From contig JAUIMM010000178.1 in NCBI GenBank assembly GCA_031769625.1, positions 29,654,001 to 29,718,000 of the forward strand: a stretch of 64,000 nt of DNA. Reading direction: 5' to 3'. Position 1 is the first letter of the stretch; every line of letters starts with the position of its first letter. This DNA comes from Taudactylus pleione (Eukaryota > Chordata > Amphibia > Anura > Myobatrachidae). Positions 1 to 10,167 of the stretch are shown in pieces. A program made the position numbers and the translations under genes. The notes under the pieces are model-generated. The model was given only the letters and a program-made list of their open reading frames with translations, did not search any database and was not told where the DNA came from.

Positions 1-195
1 AATATGTAGCACCTATCCTTGTGTATCAACACCTATTTCCCTATAGATTGTATGCTTGCAAGCAGGGCCCTCTTACCCTTATGTATGTCTTTTGTGTATG
101 TATGTCTTTTACAACCCAGTATAATGTTAATTCAAATTGTAAGGCGTGACGGAATTTGTTGCGCTATATAAGAAACTGTTAATAAATAAATAATA
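1..195 (+). repeat. 3' end of a retroposon, truncated by the window edge
   Basis: AT-rich tail of a dispersed retroposon. It contains a run resembling an abundant amphibian/fish repeat 3' end (a 'gcagggccctcttaccctt' block, then 'ttgttgcgctatataag') and finishes in an (AATA)n tail. Family assignment rests on recall of the motif, so the class (SINE or LINE 3' end) is uncertain. The PLE composite is inserted directly in its AATA tail. Confidence 0.5.
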
Positions 196-196
196 G
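180..196. repeat. Left target-site duplication of the PLE composite (17 bp)
   Basis: The sequence taataaataaataatag at 180-196 recurs exactly at 9255-9271, bracketing the whole two-copy Penelope-like unit. AT-rich simple sequence makes the exact TSD length uncertain, but both ends of the element abut it. Confidence 0.7.
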
Positions 197-889
197 CAAT
201 ATATAATATAATAAAAAGGTTTCTACCCAGTCTGCGCACAGCCGCCAATGATGGGAGTTCTCAATGATAGTGAGTGTCACCACACTCACACATAGACAAT
301 CTTATACACAGAAATCAAAAAAGAACTACACCTAGGCGCTATACAAATATGTTTAGAGGTAGATACATCCCTTTCTCAAAGTTGGATCCTTTACACCTTC
401 TCCTCTTCCTCCAGAAAACGGATTGATGTTATAAGGTTTTTTCCTCACGACCAGTTTACATGTGGAAAAATATATCCATGTTTCAATATTTCAGGAGGTC
501 AATTCCAATCTTAGTTCATAGAAAAGGAGATCAAAATCCCCAAATACCCTGTGACACACCAGCGTACCCCACTCACAGCAGAAATATGATGTGTGTTCCT
601 CAAAAGGTTTCTTTTAAAGATCCCATCACCCGGAAATTACAGAGAGATAGAACAACAGTATCCTGCGTACCGTAACTCACATCAACACATGCAGAAGCAC
701 CATATAAAGGTTGCTTTGGTGGGGAAACATAGCAAGCGTACCGAAACTCACAGTAAGGATAGTGATTAACCACTCATAATGGTTTCTTTTCTCTGTATCC
801 GTCAACGTAAAGTAGACTCCCAAAAATTGCAATCAGTTGATACCGGATTAGAAAATTTATTACCAGCAAACTTGGTTCTACAGCATCAA
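193..889 (-). repeat. PLE terminal repeat (pLTR), 3' copy of copy 1
   Basis: About 697 bp, repeated almost identically and in the same orientation at 5127-5823, and in inverted orientation (shortened) at 8670-9255. The short ORFs on it are mirrored in all three copies and look non-coding. Confidence 0.85.
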
Positions 890-1093
890 AAAATTAATCC
901 ATAAATAGTACAATAAATCACATGAGAAAAAATAAAATAAAAATAAATAGATAAAAATGGCAAGTGATCTCCCTTGTGGATGACGTGGGTGATGTCATAA
1001 ACAAAGATTTGGGCAATAGTCCAAAAAAAAAACAAAAAAAACCCCCAAAGCTTATAGAGACATACCTCACCACGGGGGATCTGAAGAAACACT

Positions 1094-1148
1094 CCTTAGT
1101 CGACGTGCGTTTCGGCTCATATGAGAGCCTTTTTCAAGACATGTAAGG
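1094..1148 (-). ncRNA. Hammerhead-ribozyme-like motif of PLE copy 1
   Basis: On the - strand: helix I halves CCUUA + GUC (1148-1138) pair with GAC + UAAGG (1101-1094). Between them lie an 8-nt core UUGAAAAA, a 5-bp helix II GGCUC/GAGCC (1129-1125 with 1118-1114), GAAA, and a mini helix III ACG-CA-CGU followed by C at the expected cleavage position. The arrangement is that of a type I hammerhead with very short helix III, as known in PLEs. The canonical CUGAUGA core is not matched (C3 and G8 differ, one extra A), so self-cleavage is not assured. Confidence 0.5.
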
Positions 1149-1735
1149 AAGTGTAATACAGACCATTATTTAAACAAACATCCGCCAATCATGTTATCTC
1201 GTGAGGCAAACCCCCTAAACGGAAGCCAATCCGAGTGTGCCGAACTCACATGTCAGGTAATCAAGCTGTTTGCGCATACTGTGCTCCGGAAGCAGCCGGG
1301 TAGCACATAGCCTGCACTCCTCAGAGAAGCAGAGTCGCGTCAAACGGAAGTGACGTGACGCTTACCACCGGGAGCGGAAATACCCAGTTGCTTAGCAATG
1401 GAACGCAAGCATAGCCTAGTAAGTGGCACACCCGGAAATGAAGGCTGAACATTACATAACATAAATCAAAAGTAAAACACATTATAAAAACACAATAGCC
1501 ATCATGGAAAAATAACTAAATAGTTAACCAAAACCTATAATTATAAACTATGACGCCGATGTCTCATTTCATGTCGTAGAGCAGTTGTATAAATTCAGCG
1601 TGTGTTGTTCAGATCTTCATTTCCAAATAATGTCCCGAAAAAATCTATACATCTTCATAAAGTTCCATAACCAAAAAGAATATGAAAAATAATGTTAGAA
1701 ACCATATCGCGATAAAAATATTAAATCAAGCAAAA

Positions 1736-4246
1736 TCATAAGAACCATTTTAACTCAAAATCTTTATTTAACCCTAACGGGGCAAGAGTCTTCAAGGAGA
1801 AAATACACTTCATCTCAGCCTTAGCTAGCATAGTGGCTGTATTTCCCGATCTAGGGTTACCCTTGATTGCTTTTAATCCATAAAAACCCATTACACCATT
1901 CAGGGAACTACCATGAAATTCCTTAAAATGCATAGATAGCGCATGGGTCTCTAATCCTTTCTTTATGTTACGTGCATGTTCACTTAGTCTCACTTTTAAT
2001 GGTCTAGAAGTATGACCAATGTAGAATTTATTGCATTTACATTGAATCCCATATACTATGTTTTTGCTGTTACAGGTTATAAAATATTTTATATAAAAAT
2101 CGTCGCCGTTAATCTTAACTGTTTCTACTTTATTTCTTCCATCTCCTTTTATAGACCTACATCCTAAACACGAACCACATCTGAAGAAACCTTTAGAAAG
2201 GATTTTAGTCCTACTATTGGATGGTTCGAGAAAACTTTTTACCAATTTATTCTTGAGATTAGGAGCTTTTCTGTATATACATCTTGGCTTATCTGGTATT
2301 ATAGTGCCTAAGATTGGATCTCTCTTGAGAATTCCCCAATGCTTCCTGAGGATCTTTTCGATATCCCTATGTTGTTTAGAGAAATCGGTGATGAAAGCCC
2401 ATTGATATTTATTATTCTTATTCAAAGAGGGTTGAATGGTTTTCTCTTTAAGGAGATCTTTCCGTTCCAGCCCCTTCACTCTGTTGAAGGATTCATTAAT
2501 TTTGTCCTCCTCATACCCACACGCTTTGAACCTAACTTTCATTTCTTCCGCTTGCGTGTGGAAAGTTTCTAGGCCTGAACAATTTCTCCGCAAACTTTTT
2601 AGCTGGCCTGATGGAATTGAATCAAGCCAGTTGTTATGATGGCAACTGGCCGTATTTATATAAGTCCCCGAGTCTGTCGGTTTAGTATAACTTTTTGTTT
2701 CTATTTTCCCATCTTTTATGTATACAGTAATATCTAAAAAGTTCAAACTAGTCTGACTAATTTCGAAAGTTAAAAAGATATTTCTGTTATTATTATTCAG
2801 ATGATTGCAAAAAATGTCCAGACTGGGTCTATCCCCCTTCCATATAAAAAATATGTCGTCTATGTACCTATGGTAGGACACCAAGTCCGCCCCGAGCGCA
2901 CCATCACCCCACACGGCTTCCTCCTCCCACATACCCATGAAGAGGTTGGCGTAGCTCGTAGCGAACTTGGTGCCCATCGCGGTACCTGTTCTCTGTAGGA
3001 AGTACTCATCTTTAAATAGAAAAAAGTTATTAGTCAAAATGAAGTTGATACTTTCTAAAAGGAAACATTGCAAATCTTTTGATAAATTAGAGGTGTCAAG
3101 AAAATGTTTAGTGGCTGCTACTCCTAAATCATGCCTAATGATGGTATAAAGGGTGCTTACATCTGATGTTACCATGAAAAAATTGTTCTCCCATTTGATT
3201 TTTTCCAGAGAAATTAAAAAATCTTTTGTATCTCTCAGATGGGATCTGTTACGGACTACTAGGGGTTGAAGATAGAAATCGATAAATTCGGATAGATTCG
3301 AAGAAACCGAAACCACACCAGAGATAATTGGTCGTCCTGGGGGATTACATAGACTTTTGTGTACTTTTGGCAACACATAAATCACTGGTGTGACAGGTTT
3401 CTCAATCAAAAGGAAAGATGCTTCCTTATGTGTTAAAGTGTCCTTTTTTTCGTACTTATCTATCAAAATTTTTAGTTTATTACAAATGATGATTGTGGGA
3501 TCTCCACGCAGTTTTTTATACGTTTTGATGTCTTGTAATTGCCTATAGACTTCTCCTTCATAGTCTTTTGTATTCAATAATACCACTCCTCCACCCTTAT
3601 CGGCGGGTTTTACAATAAGATCTTTATTCTCTTTCAAGCTTTTTAAAGCTTTTCTTTCTTTCATTGTTAAATTACACCTATTTTTATATGGTATATTGCT
3701 ATTCTTTTTCTTACCTTCTATATTCAATTTTTCAAAATCTCCCAACACTAAGGCATTGAAAGTATCTAAAAAGGGACCTCTAACATGTTGTGGATAAAAG
3801 ACTGATTTCGGACGAAACGGAGTGACAGACGTCTCTTCCGTCGGTATCTCATTGTGAAAGAATTTTCTTATTGTTAATTTTCGAATTAATTTTTGAGTAT
3901 CCACAAAGATGTTAAACGGGTTAATATTACAATTTGGAGCATACTTTAAACCCTTTTCTAACAAGGATTGTTCATCTTTAGCTAAAATATGAGAGCTAAG
4001 GTTAAAAATTTTTACCTTTGAATATTTCTCCAATGAGTTTAGGTTTGTTATGATCTCAGTGTTTCCACTACTTTGATCATTATTAATAATTGTCTTGTTT
4101 TTCTTACGATTTCTTTTTCTCTTATTCCTTTTGGGGTTCCTAACTATTTTCCTTTTCTTGCCCCCTCTTTTCCCCCTTGTAGTGGATTTCTCAATTACTT
4201 GTAATTGTATTGATAGGGTCTCTCTGCTAAAAAAGGAGAATATGCT
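1736..4246 (-). CDS. PLE ORF2: reverse transcriptase with C-terminal GIY-YIG endonuclease
   Basis: Polymerase/endonuclease protein of the Penelope-like element, expected to copy element RNA at a nicked target. Numbering from the leucine codon at 4033 (765 residues to the stop), visible motifs are VKPADKGG (about 141), PKVHK (222), GRPIISG (233), RT motif A TSDVSTLYT (289), TAMGTKFA (351), catalytic YIDD (390-393), KPTDS (451), a Cys-rich linker CGSCLGC (619-625), and GIY-YIG as YGI (661) and YIG (671). No internal stop or frameshift is seen. There is no ATG at the N-terminus: codon 4033 is TTG, and the frame stays open upstream to 4246 with no ATG, through a very basic Lys/Arg stretch (NLS-like), overlapping the 3' end of ORF1 in the -1 frame. 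The first ATG inside lies after about 120 conserved residues, too late. Expression by -1 frameshifting from ORF1 is the favoured explanation (see 4228-4234); splicing or non-AUG initiation are alternatives. Confidence 0.92.
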   Translation of the reverse strand, partial: SIFSFFSRETLSIQLQVIEKSTTRGKRGGKKRKIVRNPKRNKRKRNRKKNKTIINNDQSSGNTEIITNLNSLEKYSKVKIFNLSSHILAKDEQSLLEKGLKYAPNCNINPFNIFVDTQKLIRKLTIRKFFHNEIPTEETSVTPFRPKSVFYPQHVRGPFLDTFNALVLGDFEKLNIEGKKKNSNIPYKNRCNLTMKERKALKSLKENKDLIVKPADKGGGVVLLNTKDYEGEVYRQLQDIKTYKKLRGDPTIIICNKLKILIDKYEKKDTLTHKEASFLLIEKPVTPVIYVLPKVHKSLCNPPGRPIISGVVSVSSNLSEFIDFYLQPLVVRNRSHLRDTKDFLISLEKIKWENNFFMVTSDVSTLYTIIRHDLGVAATKHFLDTSNLSKDLQCFLLESINFILTNNFFLFKDEYFLQRTGTAMGTKFATSYANLFMGMWEEEAVWGDGALGADLVSYHRYIDDIFFIWKGDRPSLDIFCNHLNNNNRNIFLTFEISQTSLNFLDITVYIKDGKIETKSYTKPTDSGTYINTASCHHNNWLDSIPSGQLKSLRRNCSGLETFHTQAEEMKVRFKACGYEEDKINESFNRVKGLERKDLLKEKTIQPSLNKNNKYQWAFITDFSKQHRDIEKILRKHWGILKRDPILGTIIPDKPRCIYRKAPNLKNKLVKSFLEPSNSRTKILSKGFFRCGSCLGCRSIKGDGRNKVETVKINGDDFYIKYFITCNSKNIVYGIQCKCNKFYIGHTSRPLKVRLSEHARNIKKGLETHALSMHFKEFHGSSLNGVMGFYGLKAIKGNPRSGNTATMLAKAEMKCIFSLKTLAPLGLNKDFELKWFL

Positions 4247-4980
4247 CTAGCCAATGGTGAAAAACGGTTCACATGAGAAAAGGAACCCGAAAGGTCCTCA
4301 TTTCTGTCGTATCTATTCTTCTGATTCCTGGAGTAATCGTTATGATAGTACCTATTTCTGTTCATTCTGATTTTATCGTTATGTTCCACATTACTGTATC
4401 TTTGTTTATTCCCTGATTGGTACCTATCTCTGTTGTTATATGTCTTAGTTGGAGGGAATCGGTGGTGTCTTCTTGAGACCTCCCCTACTTGTTTGTATTT
4501 ATCCTTCGGACTTATTGGGATAGACTGATCATAATATGGAATCCTAGGGTTTTTTTTTCTTTGTAGCTCACTTCTGCATCCATTATCAGTTTTATCTCGA
4601 TTAAATTTATTAGATTTTTTAGCAACAATAACTTTTTCAGCTTTTTTAATTCTATATTTAATTCCACTTTCTAATTGTTTAAAAATTTCAGAGTTGCTAT
4701 ATGGTGTTACTAAAGATTCTAAAATACTAATCTCTTCTTCTAAAGATTTTAATTCCCTTCTGCGTTCTTTAATTATTAGATCCATTAGTGAAAATGAGCA
4801 ATCTTTAGTAATTTTCTCCCATTCATTTCTAAAGGTCTCATTAGCCGTAGAAAAAGAAGCTTTCTTATCAATTTTTAATCCTTTTGGAATGAGCTGATGT
4901 GCTATATAATTCTCTAATGTAGCTACCTCCCACCAGATCTTATTTTCCTTTTGTAAAACTACTACAAGTTTTTTCATCAT
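4195..4980 (-). CDS. PLE ORF1: coiled-coil and basic low-complexity protein
   Basis: 261 residues, immediately upstream of ORF2. The N-terminal third is helical, with a charged coiled-coil-like segment KERRRELKSLEEEISILESL at about 71-90. The C-terminal half is rich in Arg, Asn, Tyr and Asp, as in RNA-binding low-complexity tails. The role is presumably element RNA binding; no catalytic motif is seen. Two adjacent ATGs (4980, 4977) could start it. The frame remains open about 28 codons further upstream to a TGA without another ATG. A pyrimidine-AG stretch (ttgatttcag) sits at that upstream edge, so a spliced leader cannot be excluded. Its last residues overlap the ORF2 frame. Confidence 0.75.
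   Translation of the reverse strand: MMKKLVVVLQKENKIWWEVATLENYIAHQLIPKGLKIDKKASFSTANETFRNEWEKITKDCSFSLMDLIIKERRRELKSLEEEISILESLVTPYSNSEIFKQLESGIKYRIKKAEKVIVAKKSNKFNRDKTDNGCRSELQRKKNPRIPYYDQSIPISPKDKYKQVGEVSRRHHRFPPTKTYNNRDRYQSGNKQRYSNVEHNDKIRMNRNRYYHNDYSRNQKNRYDRNEDLSGSFSHVNRFSPLARAYSPFLAERPYQYNYK
4228..4234 (-). promoter_or_regulatory. Candidate -1 ribosomal frameshift slippery site UUUUUUA
   Basis: In the ORF1 frame the codons read cc[U UUU UUA], residues Phe250-Leu251, which is the canonical X XXY YYZ heptamer used for example by HIV-1. Slipping -1 enters a frame that is open from 4246 and continues, without any ATG, into the whole of ORF2. A 6-bp hairpin (CAATTA-CAAG-TAATTG) lies about 22 nt downstream, further and weaker than typical stimulators. 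Function is inferred from frame geometry only. Confidence 0.6.
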
Positions 4981-5126
4981 TCCTTCTAGATCTTCATCTA
5001 TTAATTCTATGGAATCATTATTTTGGTTAAATAGTTTGTCAGAAATTAGACGTCTTCTCTGAAATCAAACATAGTGATAACAATTGCTACAGGGTGGTGA
5101 AACCTTTTTAAATGGTGACCAAAAAG

Positions 5127-5823
5127 ATAGCAATATATAATATAATAAAAAGGTTTCTACCCAGTCTGCGCACAGCCGCCAATGATGGGAGTTCTCAATG
5201 ATAGTGAGTGTCACCACACTCACACATAGACAATCTTATACACAGAAATCAAAAAAGAACTACACCTAGGCGCTATACAAATATGTTTAGAGGTAGATAC
5301 ATCCCTTTCTCAAAGTTGGATCCTTTACACCTTCTCCTCTTCCTCCAGAAAACGGATTGATGTTATAAGGTTTTTTCCTCACGACCAGTTTACATGTGGA
5401 AAAATATATCCATGTATCAATATTTCAGGAGGTCAATTCCAATCTTAGTTCATAGAAAAGGAGATCAAAATCCCCAAATACCCTGTGACACACCAGCGTA
5501 CCCCACTCACAGCAGAAATATGATGTGTGTTCCTCAAAAGGTTTCTTTTAAAGATCCCATCACTCGGAAATTACAGAGAGATAGAACAACAGTATCCTGC
5601 GTACCGTAACTCACATCAACACATGCAGAAGCACCATATAAAGGTTTCTTTGGTGGGGAAACATAGCAAGCGTACCGAAACTCACAGTAAGGATAGTGAT
5701 TAACCACTCATAATGGTTTCTTTTCTCTGTATCCGTCAACGTAAAGTAGACTCCCAAAAATTGCAATCAGTTGATACCGGATTAAAAAATTTATTACCAA
5801 CAAACTTGGTTCTACAGCATCAA
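5127..5823 (-). repeat. PLE terminal repeat (pLTR), 5' copy of copy 1
   Basis: Direct copy of 193-889 (about 697 bp, few substitutions). It lies upstream of ORF1 in the - direction and is fused at about 5824 to the truncated copy 2. Confidence 0.85.
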
Positions 5824-7799
5824 GAAAAAGAGTAGCAATATACCATATAAAAATAGGTGTAATTTAACAATGAAAGAAAGAAAAGCTTTAAAAAGCCTGA
5901 AAGAGAATAAAGATCTTATTGTAAAACCCGCCGATAAGGGTGGAGGAGTGGTATTATTGAATACAAAAGACTATGAAGGAGAAGTCTATAGGCAATTACA
6001 AGACATCAAAACGTATAAAAAACTGCGTGGAGATCCCACAATCATCATTTGTAATAAACTAAAAATTTTGATAGATAAGTATGAAAAAAAGGGCACTTTA
6101 ACACATAAGGAAGCATCTTTCCTTTTGATTGAGAAACCTGTCACACCAGTGATTTATGTGTTGCCAAAAGTACACAAAAGTCTATGTAATCCCCCAGGAC
6201 GACCAATTATCTCTGGTGTGGATTCGGTTTCTTCGAATCTATCCGAAATTATCGATTTCTATCTTCAACCCCTAGTAGTCCGTAACAGATCCCATCTGAG
6301 AGATACAAAAGATTTTTTAATTTCTCTGGAAAAAATCAAATGGGAGAACAATTTTTTCATGGTAACATCAGATGTAAGCACCCTTTATACCATCATTAGG
6401 CATGATTTAGGAGTAGCAGCCACTAAACATTTTCTTGACACCTCTAATTTATCAAAAGATTTGCAATGTTTCCTTTTAGAAAGTATCAACTTCATTTTGA
6501 CTAATAACTTTTTTCTATTTAAAGATGAGTACTTCCTACAGAGAACAGGTACCGCGATGGGCACCAAGTTCGCTCCGAGCTACGCCAACCACTTCATGGG
6601 TATGTGGGGGGAGGAAGCCGTGTGGGGTGATGGTGCGCTCGGGGCGGACTTGGTGTCCTACCATAGGTACATAGACGACATATTTTTTATATGGAAGGGG
6701 GATAGACCCAGTCTGGACATTTTTTGCAATCATCTGAATAATAATAACAGAAATATCTTTTTAACTTTCGAAATTAGTCAGACTAGTTTGAACTTTTTAG
6801 ATATTACTGAATACATAAAAGATGGGAAAATAGAAACAAAAAATTATACTAAACCGACAGACTCGGGGACTTATATAAATACGGCCAGTTGCCATCATAA
6901 CAACTGGCTTGATTCAATTCCATCAGGCCAGCTATAAAGGTTGCGGAGAAATTGTTCAGGCCTAGAAACTTTCCACACGCAAGCGGAAGAAATGAAAGTT
7001 AGGTTCAAAGCGTGTGGGTATGATGAGGACAAAATTAATGAATCCTTCAACAGAGTGAAGGGGCTGGAACGGAAAGATCTCCTTAAAGAGAAAACCATTC
7101 AACCCTCTTTGAATAAGAATAATAAATATCAATGGGCTTTCATCACCGATTTCTCTAAACAACATAGGGATATCGATATCGATCCTCAGGAAGCATTGGG
7201 GAATTCTCAAGAGAGATCCAATCTTAGGCACTATAATACCAGATAAGCCAAGATGTATATACAGAAAAGCTCCTAATCTCAAGAATAAATTGGTAAAAAG
7301 TTTTCTCGAACCATCCAATAGTAGGACTAAAATCCTTTCTAAAGGTTTCTTCAGATGTGGTTCATGTTTAGGATGTAGGTCTATAAAAGGAGATGGAAGA
7401 AATAAAGTAGAAACAGTTAAGATTAACGGCGACGATTTTTATATAAAATATTTTATAACCTGTAACAGCAAAAACATAGTATATGGGATTCAATGTAAAT
7501 GCAATAAATTCTACATTGGTCGTACTTCTAGACCATTAAAAGTGAGACTAAGTGAACATGCACGTAACATAAAGAAAGGATTAGAGACCCATGCGCTATC
7601 TATGCATTTTAAGGAATTTCATGGTAGTTCCCTGAATGGTGTAATGGGTTTTTATGGATTAAAAGCAATCAAGGGTAACCCTAGATTGGGAGATACAGCC
7701 ACTATGCTAGCTAAGGCTGAGATGAAGTGTATTTTCTCCTTGAAGACTCTTGCCCCGTTAGGGTTAAATAAAGATTTTGAGTTAAAATGGTTCTTATGA
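5824..7799 (+). pseudogene. PLE copy 2: 5'-truncated, broken RT/GIY-YIG ORF2
   Basis: Inverted homologue of 1736-3710. It begins inside ORF2, just before the MKERKALKSL segment, so it lacks ORF1 and the N-terminus of ORF2. YIDD and the GIY-YIG motif are still present. A nonsense change gives TAA at 6935-6937 where copy 1 has a Lys codon. A 1-nt net insertion at about 7172-7187 (repeated gatatc) shifts the frame relative to copy 1. The C-terminal segment 7290-7799 is again open and nearly identical to copy 1. Non-functional as it stands. Confidence 0.9.
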
Positions 7800-8403
7800 T
7801 TTTGCTTGATTTAATATTTTTATTGCGATATGGTTTCTAACATTATTTTTCTGTTTTTTTCATATTCTTTTTGGTTATGGAACTTTATGAAGATGTATAG
7901 ATTTTTTCGGGACATTATTTGGAAATGAAGATCTGAACAACACACGCTGAATTTATACAACTGCTCTACGACATGAAATGAGACATCGGCGTCATAGTTT
8001 ATAATTATAGGTTTTGGTTAACTATTTAGTTATTTTTCCATGATGGCTATTGTGTTTTTATAATGTGTTTTACTTTTGATTTATGTTATGTAATGTTCAG
8101 TCTTCATTTCCGGGTGTGCCACTTACTAGGCTATGCTTGCGTTCCATTGCTAAGCAACAGGGTATTTCCGCTCCCGGCGGTAAGCGTCACGTCACTTCCG
8201 TTTGACATGTGACGCGACTCAGCCCGCACTCCTCAGAGAAGCAATGTGCTATCCGGCTGCTTCCGGTGCACAGTATGCGCAAACAGCTTGATTACCTGAC
8301 ATGTGAGTTCGGCACACTCGGATTGGCTTCCGTTTAGGGGGTTTGCCTCACGAGATAACGTGATTGGCGGATGTTTGTTTAAATAATGGTCTGTATTACA
8401 CTT

Positions 8404-8458
8404 CCTTACATGTCTTGAAAAAGGCTCTCATTTGAGCCGAAACGCGCGTCGACTAAGG
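8404..8458 (+). ncRNA. Hammerhead-ribozyme-like motif of PLE copy 2
   Basis: Helix I: CCUUA (8404-8408) and GUC (8412-8414) pair with GAC (8451-8453) and UAAGG (8454-8458). Core UUGAAAAA at 8415-8422; helix II GGCUC/GAGCC at 8423-8427 and 8434-8438; GAAA at 8439-8442; helix III ACG/CGU closing on U8449; C8450 would be the cleavage nucleotide. The loop differs from copy 1 while pairing is retained. The core deviates from CUGAUGA as in copy 1. Confidence 0.5.
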
Positions 8459-8669
8459 AGTGTTTCTTCAGATCCCCCGTGGTGAGGTATGTCTCTATAA
8501 GCTTTGGGTTTTTTTTTTTTTTTTTTTGGACTATTGCCCAAATCTTTGTTTATGACATCACCCACGTCATCCACAAGGGAGATCACTTGCCATTTTTATC
8601 TATTTATTTTTATTTTATTTTTTTCTATTTTTTCTCATGTGATTTATTGTACTATTTATGGATTAATTT

Positions 8670-9255
8670 TTGATGCTGTAGAACCAAGTTTGTTGGTAAT
8701 AAATTTTTTAATCCGGTATCAACTGATTGCAATTTTTGGGAGTCTACTTTACGTTGACGGATACAGAGAAAAGAAACCATTATGAGTGGTTAATCATTAT
8801 CCTTACTGTGAGTTTCGGTACGCTTGCTATGTTTCCCCACCAAAGAAACCTTTATATGGTGCTTCTGCATGTGTTGATTTGAGTTACGGTACGCAGGATA
8901 CTGTTGTTCTATCTCTCTGTAATTTCCGAGTGATGGGATCTTTAAAAGAAACCTTTTGAGGAACACACATCATATTTCTGCTGTGAGTGGGGTACGCTGG
9001 TGTGTCACAGGGTATTTGGGGATTTTGATCTCCTTTTCTATGAACTAAGATTGGAATTGACCTCCTGAAATATTGATACATGGATATATTTTTCCACATG
9101 TAAACTGGTCGTGAGGAAAAAACCTTATAACATCAATCCGTTTTCTGGAGGAAGAGGAGAAGGTGTAAAGGATCCAACTTTGAGAAAGGGATGTATCTAC
9201 CTCTAAACATATTTGTATAGCGCCTAGGTGTAGTTCTTTTTTGATTTCTGTGTAT
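8670..9255 (+). repeat. PLE terminal repeat, truncated inverted copy at the right end
   Basis: Reverse complement of about 306-889. It stops roughly 110 bp short of the outer end present at the left (193-305), then runs directly into the right 17-bp duplication (9255-9271). Confidence 0.8.
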
Positions 9256-9289
9256 AATAAATAAATAATAGTTCATGAGCGTGTCTGAG

Positions 9290-9830
9290 CTCTCTTACAA
9301 AGAAGGAAACCAGCATAGTTATCAGTTGAGCGCCACAAAATGTTTTGGCATATCATCAGTGTTCATCCCAGGGGTGGAAATGGGGAGGCCTATTAACTCA
9401 GAATGTATGGGTTCTTAACCTGCTTATTTTTCAGCAGATTGTGGAGAGATGGAGATGGAGACATTAACATGATGTCATTCCAGTTGGACTACTAGGTGGA
9501 GTGAATCTGCTCAAGGACAATTGTCTACAGGCATTACTTATCAATGCTATGATGGTCAAATGGGATTTTTACCTAAGTTATATGGTTTCTCTGGATTGCG
9601 ATGCTTAAGCACATTCTCAAATATGTAGTAAGGATTACAGTCCCGGTGTGGTTGGTGGCACCATATTGGAGTCGTGCTGCATAAAAAAGGACTATTAACT
9701 CAGGTATTAGAGCAGCAGCCTACACACAGTGTTAAAGCATGATCCCTAAGAAAAATAAGTTCTCTGACCGAGTTATAGAGACGATTATCAAAGGTTGAAT
9801 GCCTGTCTTCATAATTAGTTATCATAGGGT
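9290..9830 (+). pseudogene. DIRS-type retroelement relic (RNase H end region)
   Basis: Frameshifted translation gives FIPGVENGEAD-LSR followed by IFQQIVERWG and a degraded downstream stretch (AMLKHILKYVVRITVPVW), a sequence order typical of DIRS polyproteins between RNase H and the tyrosine recombinase. Many stops and frame changes; no terminal repeats seen nearby. Confidence 0.5.
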
Positions 9831-10167
9831 TTGTAGGACTTACATTTTTAGGGGGAATATTGCAGTTGGCACATTTACTCCTGTTTTTGCAGCGTGGTTT
9901 GGGTAATGATTCATACCTAGTTCCTTAAATGTTCAGCTTTCTGAACCATCAGTGTCTTTCTATAAGAAAGTGACACTCTTACATGAGGTGTAGGCTTATT
10001 TGCAGGATGTGATGTATTTTCCACCTCTATAAAATCCTCTACTAGTCCATCGGGACTTGAATTAGTGTTAACAGCATTACAACAACCTCCTTTTGATGGG
10101 ATGAATGTAAAATGTTTTGACTATTGTTTTTTTGGCAAGAAGGCTGCCAGAGTTGGTGGCCCTGTCT

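Larger units (their letters stand above)
193..9255. mobile_element. Penelope-like element composite: two copies in inverted orientation
   Basis: One insertion made of two copies. Copy 1 reads on the - strand: 5' terminal repeat (5823-5127), ORF1, ORF2, 3' region with a hammerhead-like motif, then 3' terminal repeat (889-193). Copy 2 reads on the + strand, begins abruptly inside ORF2 near 5824 and runs through the same 3' region to 9255. The outer halves therefore form an inverted repeat of about 3.4 kb. Copies differ by only a few percent by eye, so the insertion is recent. PLEs are known to integrate as partial tandem or inverted arrays with long-terminal-repeat-like ends (pLTRs). The RT plus C-terminal GIY-YIG domains place it in the endonuclease-bearing PLEs. 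A Neptune-type assignment is likely but unproven. Confidence 0.88.

Noticed and set aside
460..675. 71-codon ORF conserved in three places (also 5394-5609 and 8884-9099)
   Set aside because: Lies in the PLE terminal repeat, so its recurrence reflects the repeat; no protein motif. A small peptide is not excluded but not supported.
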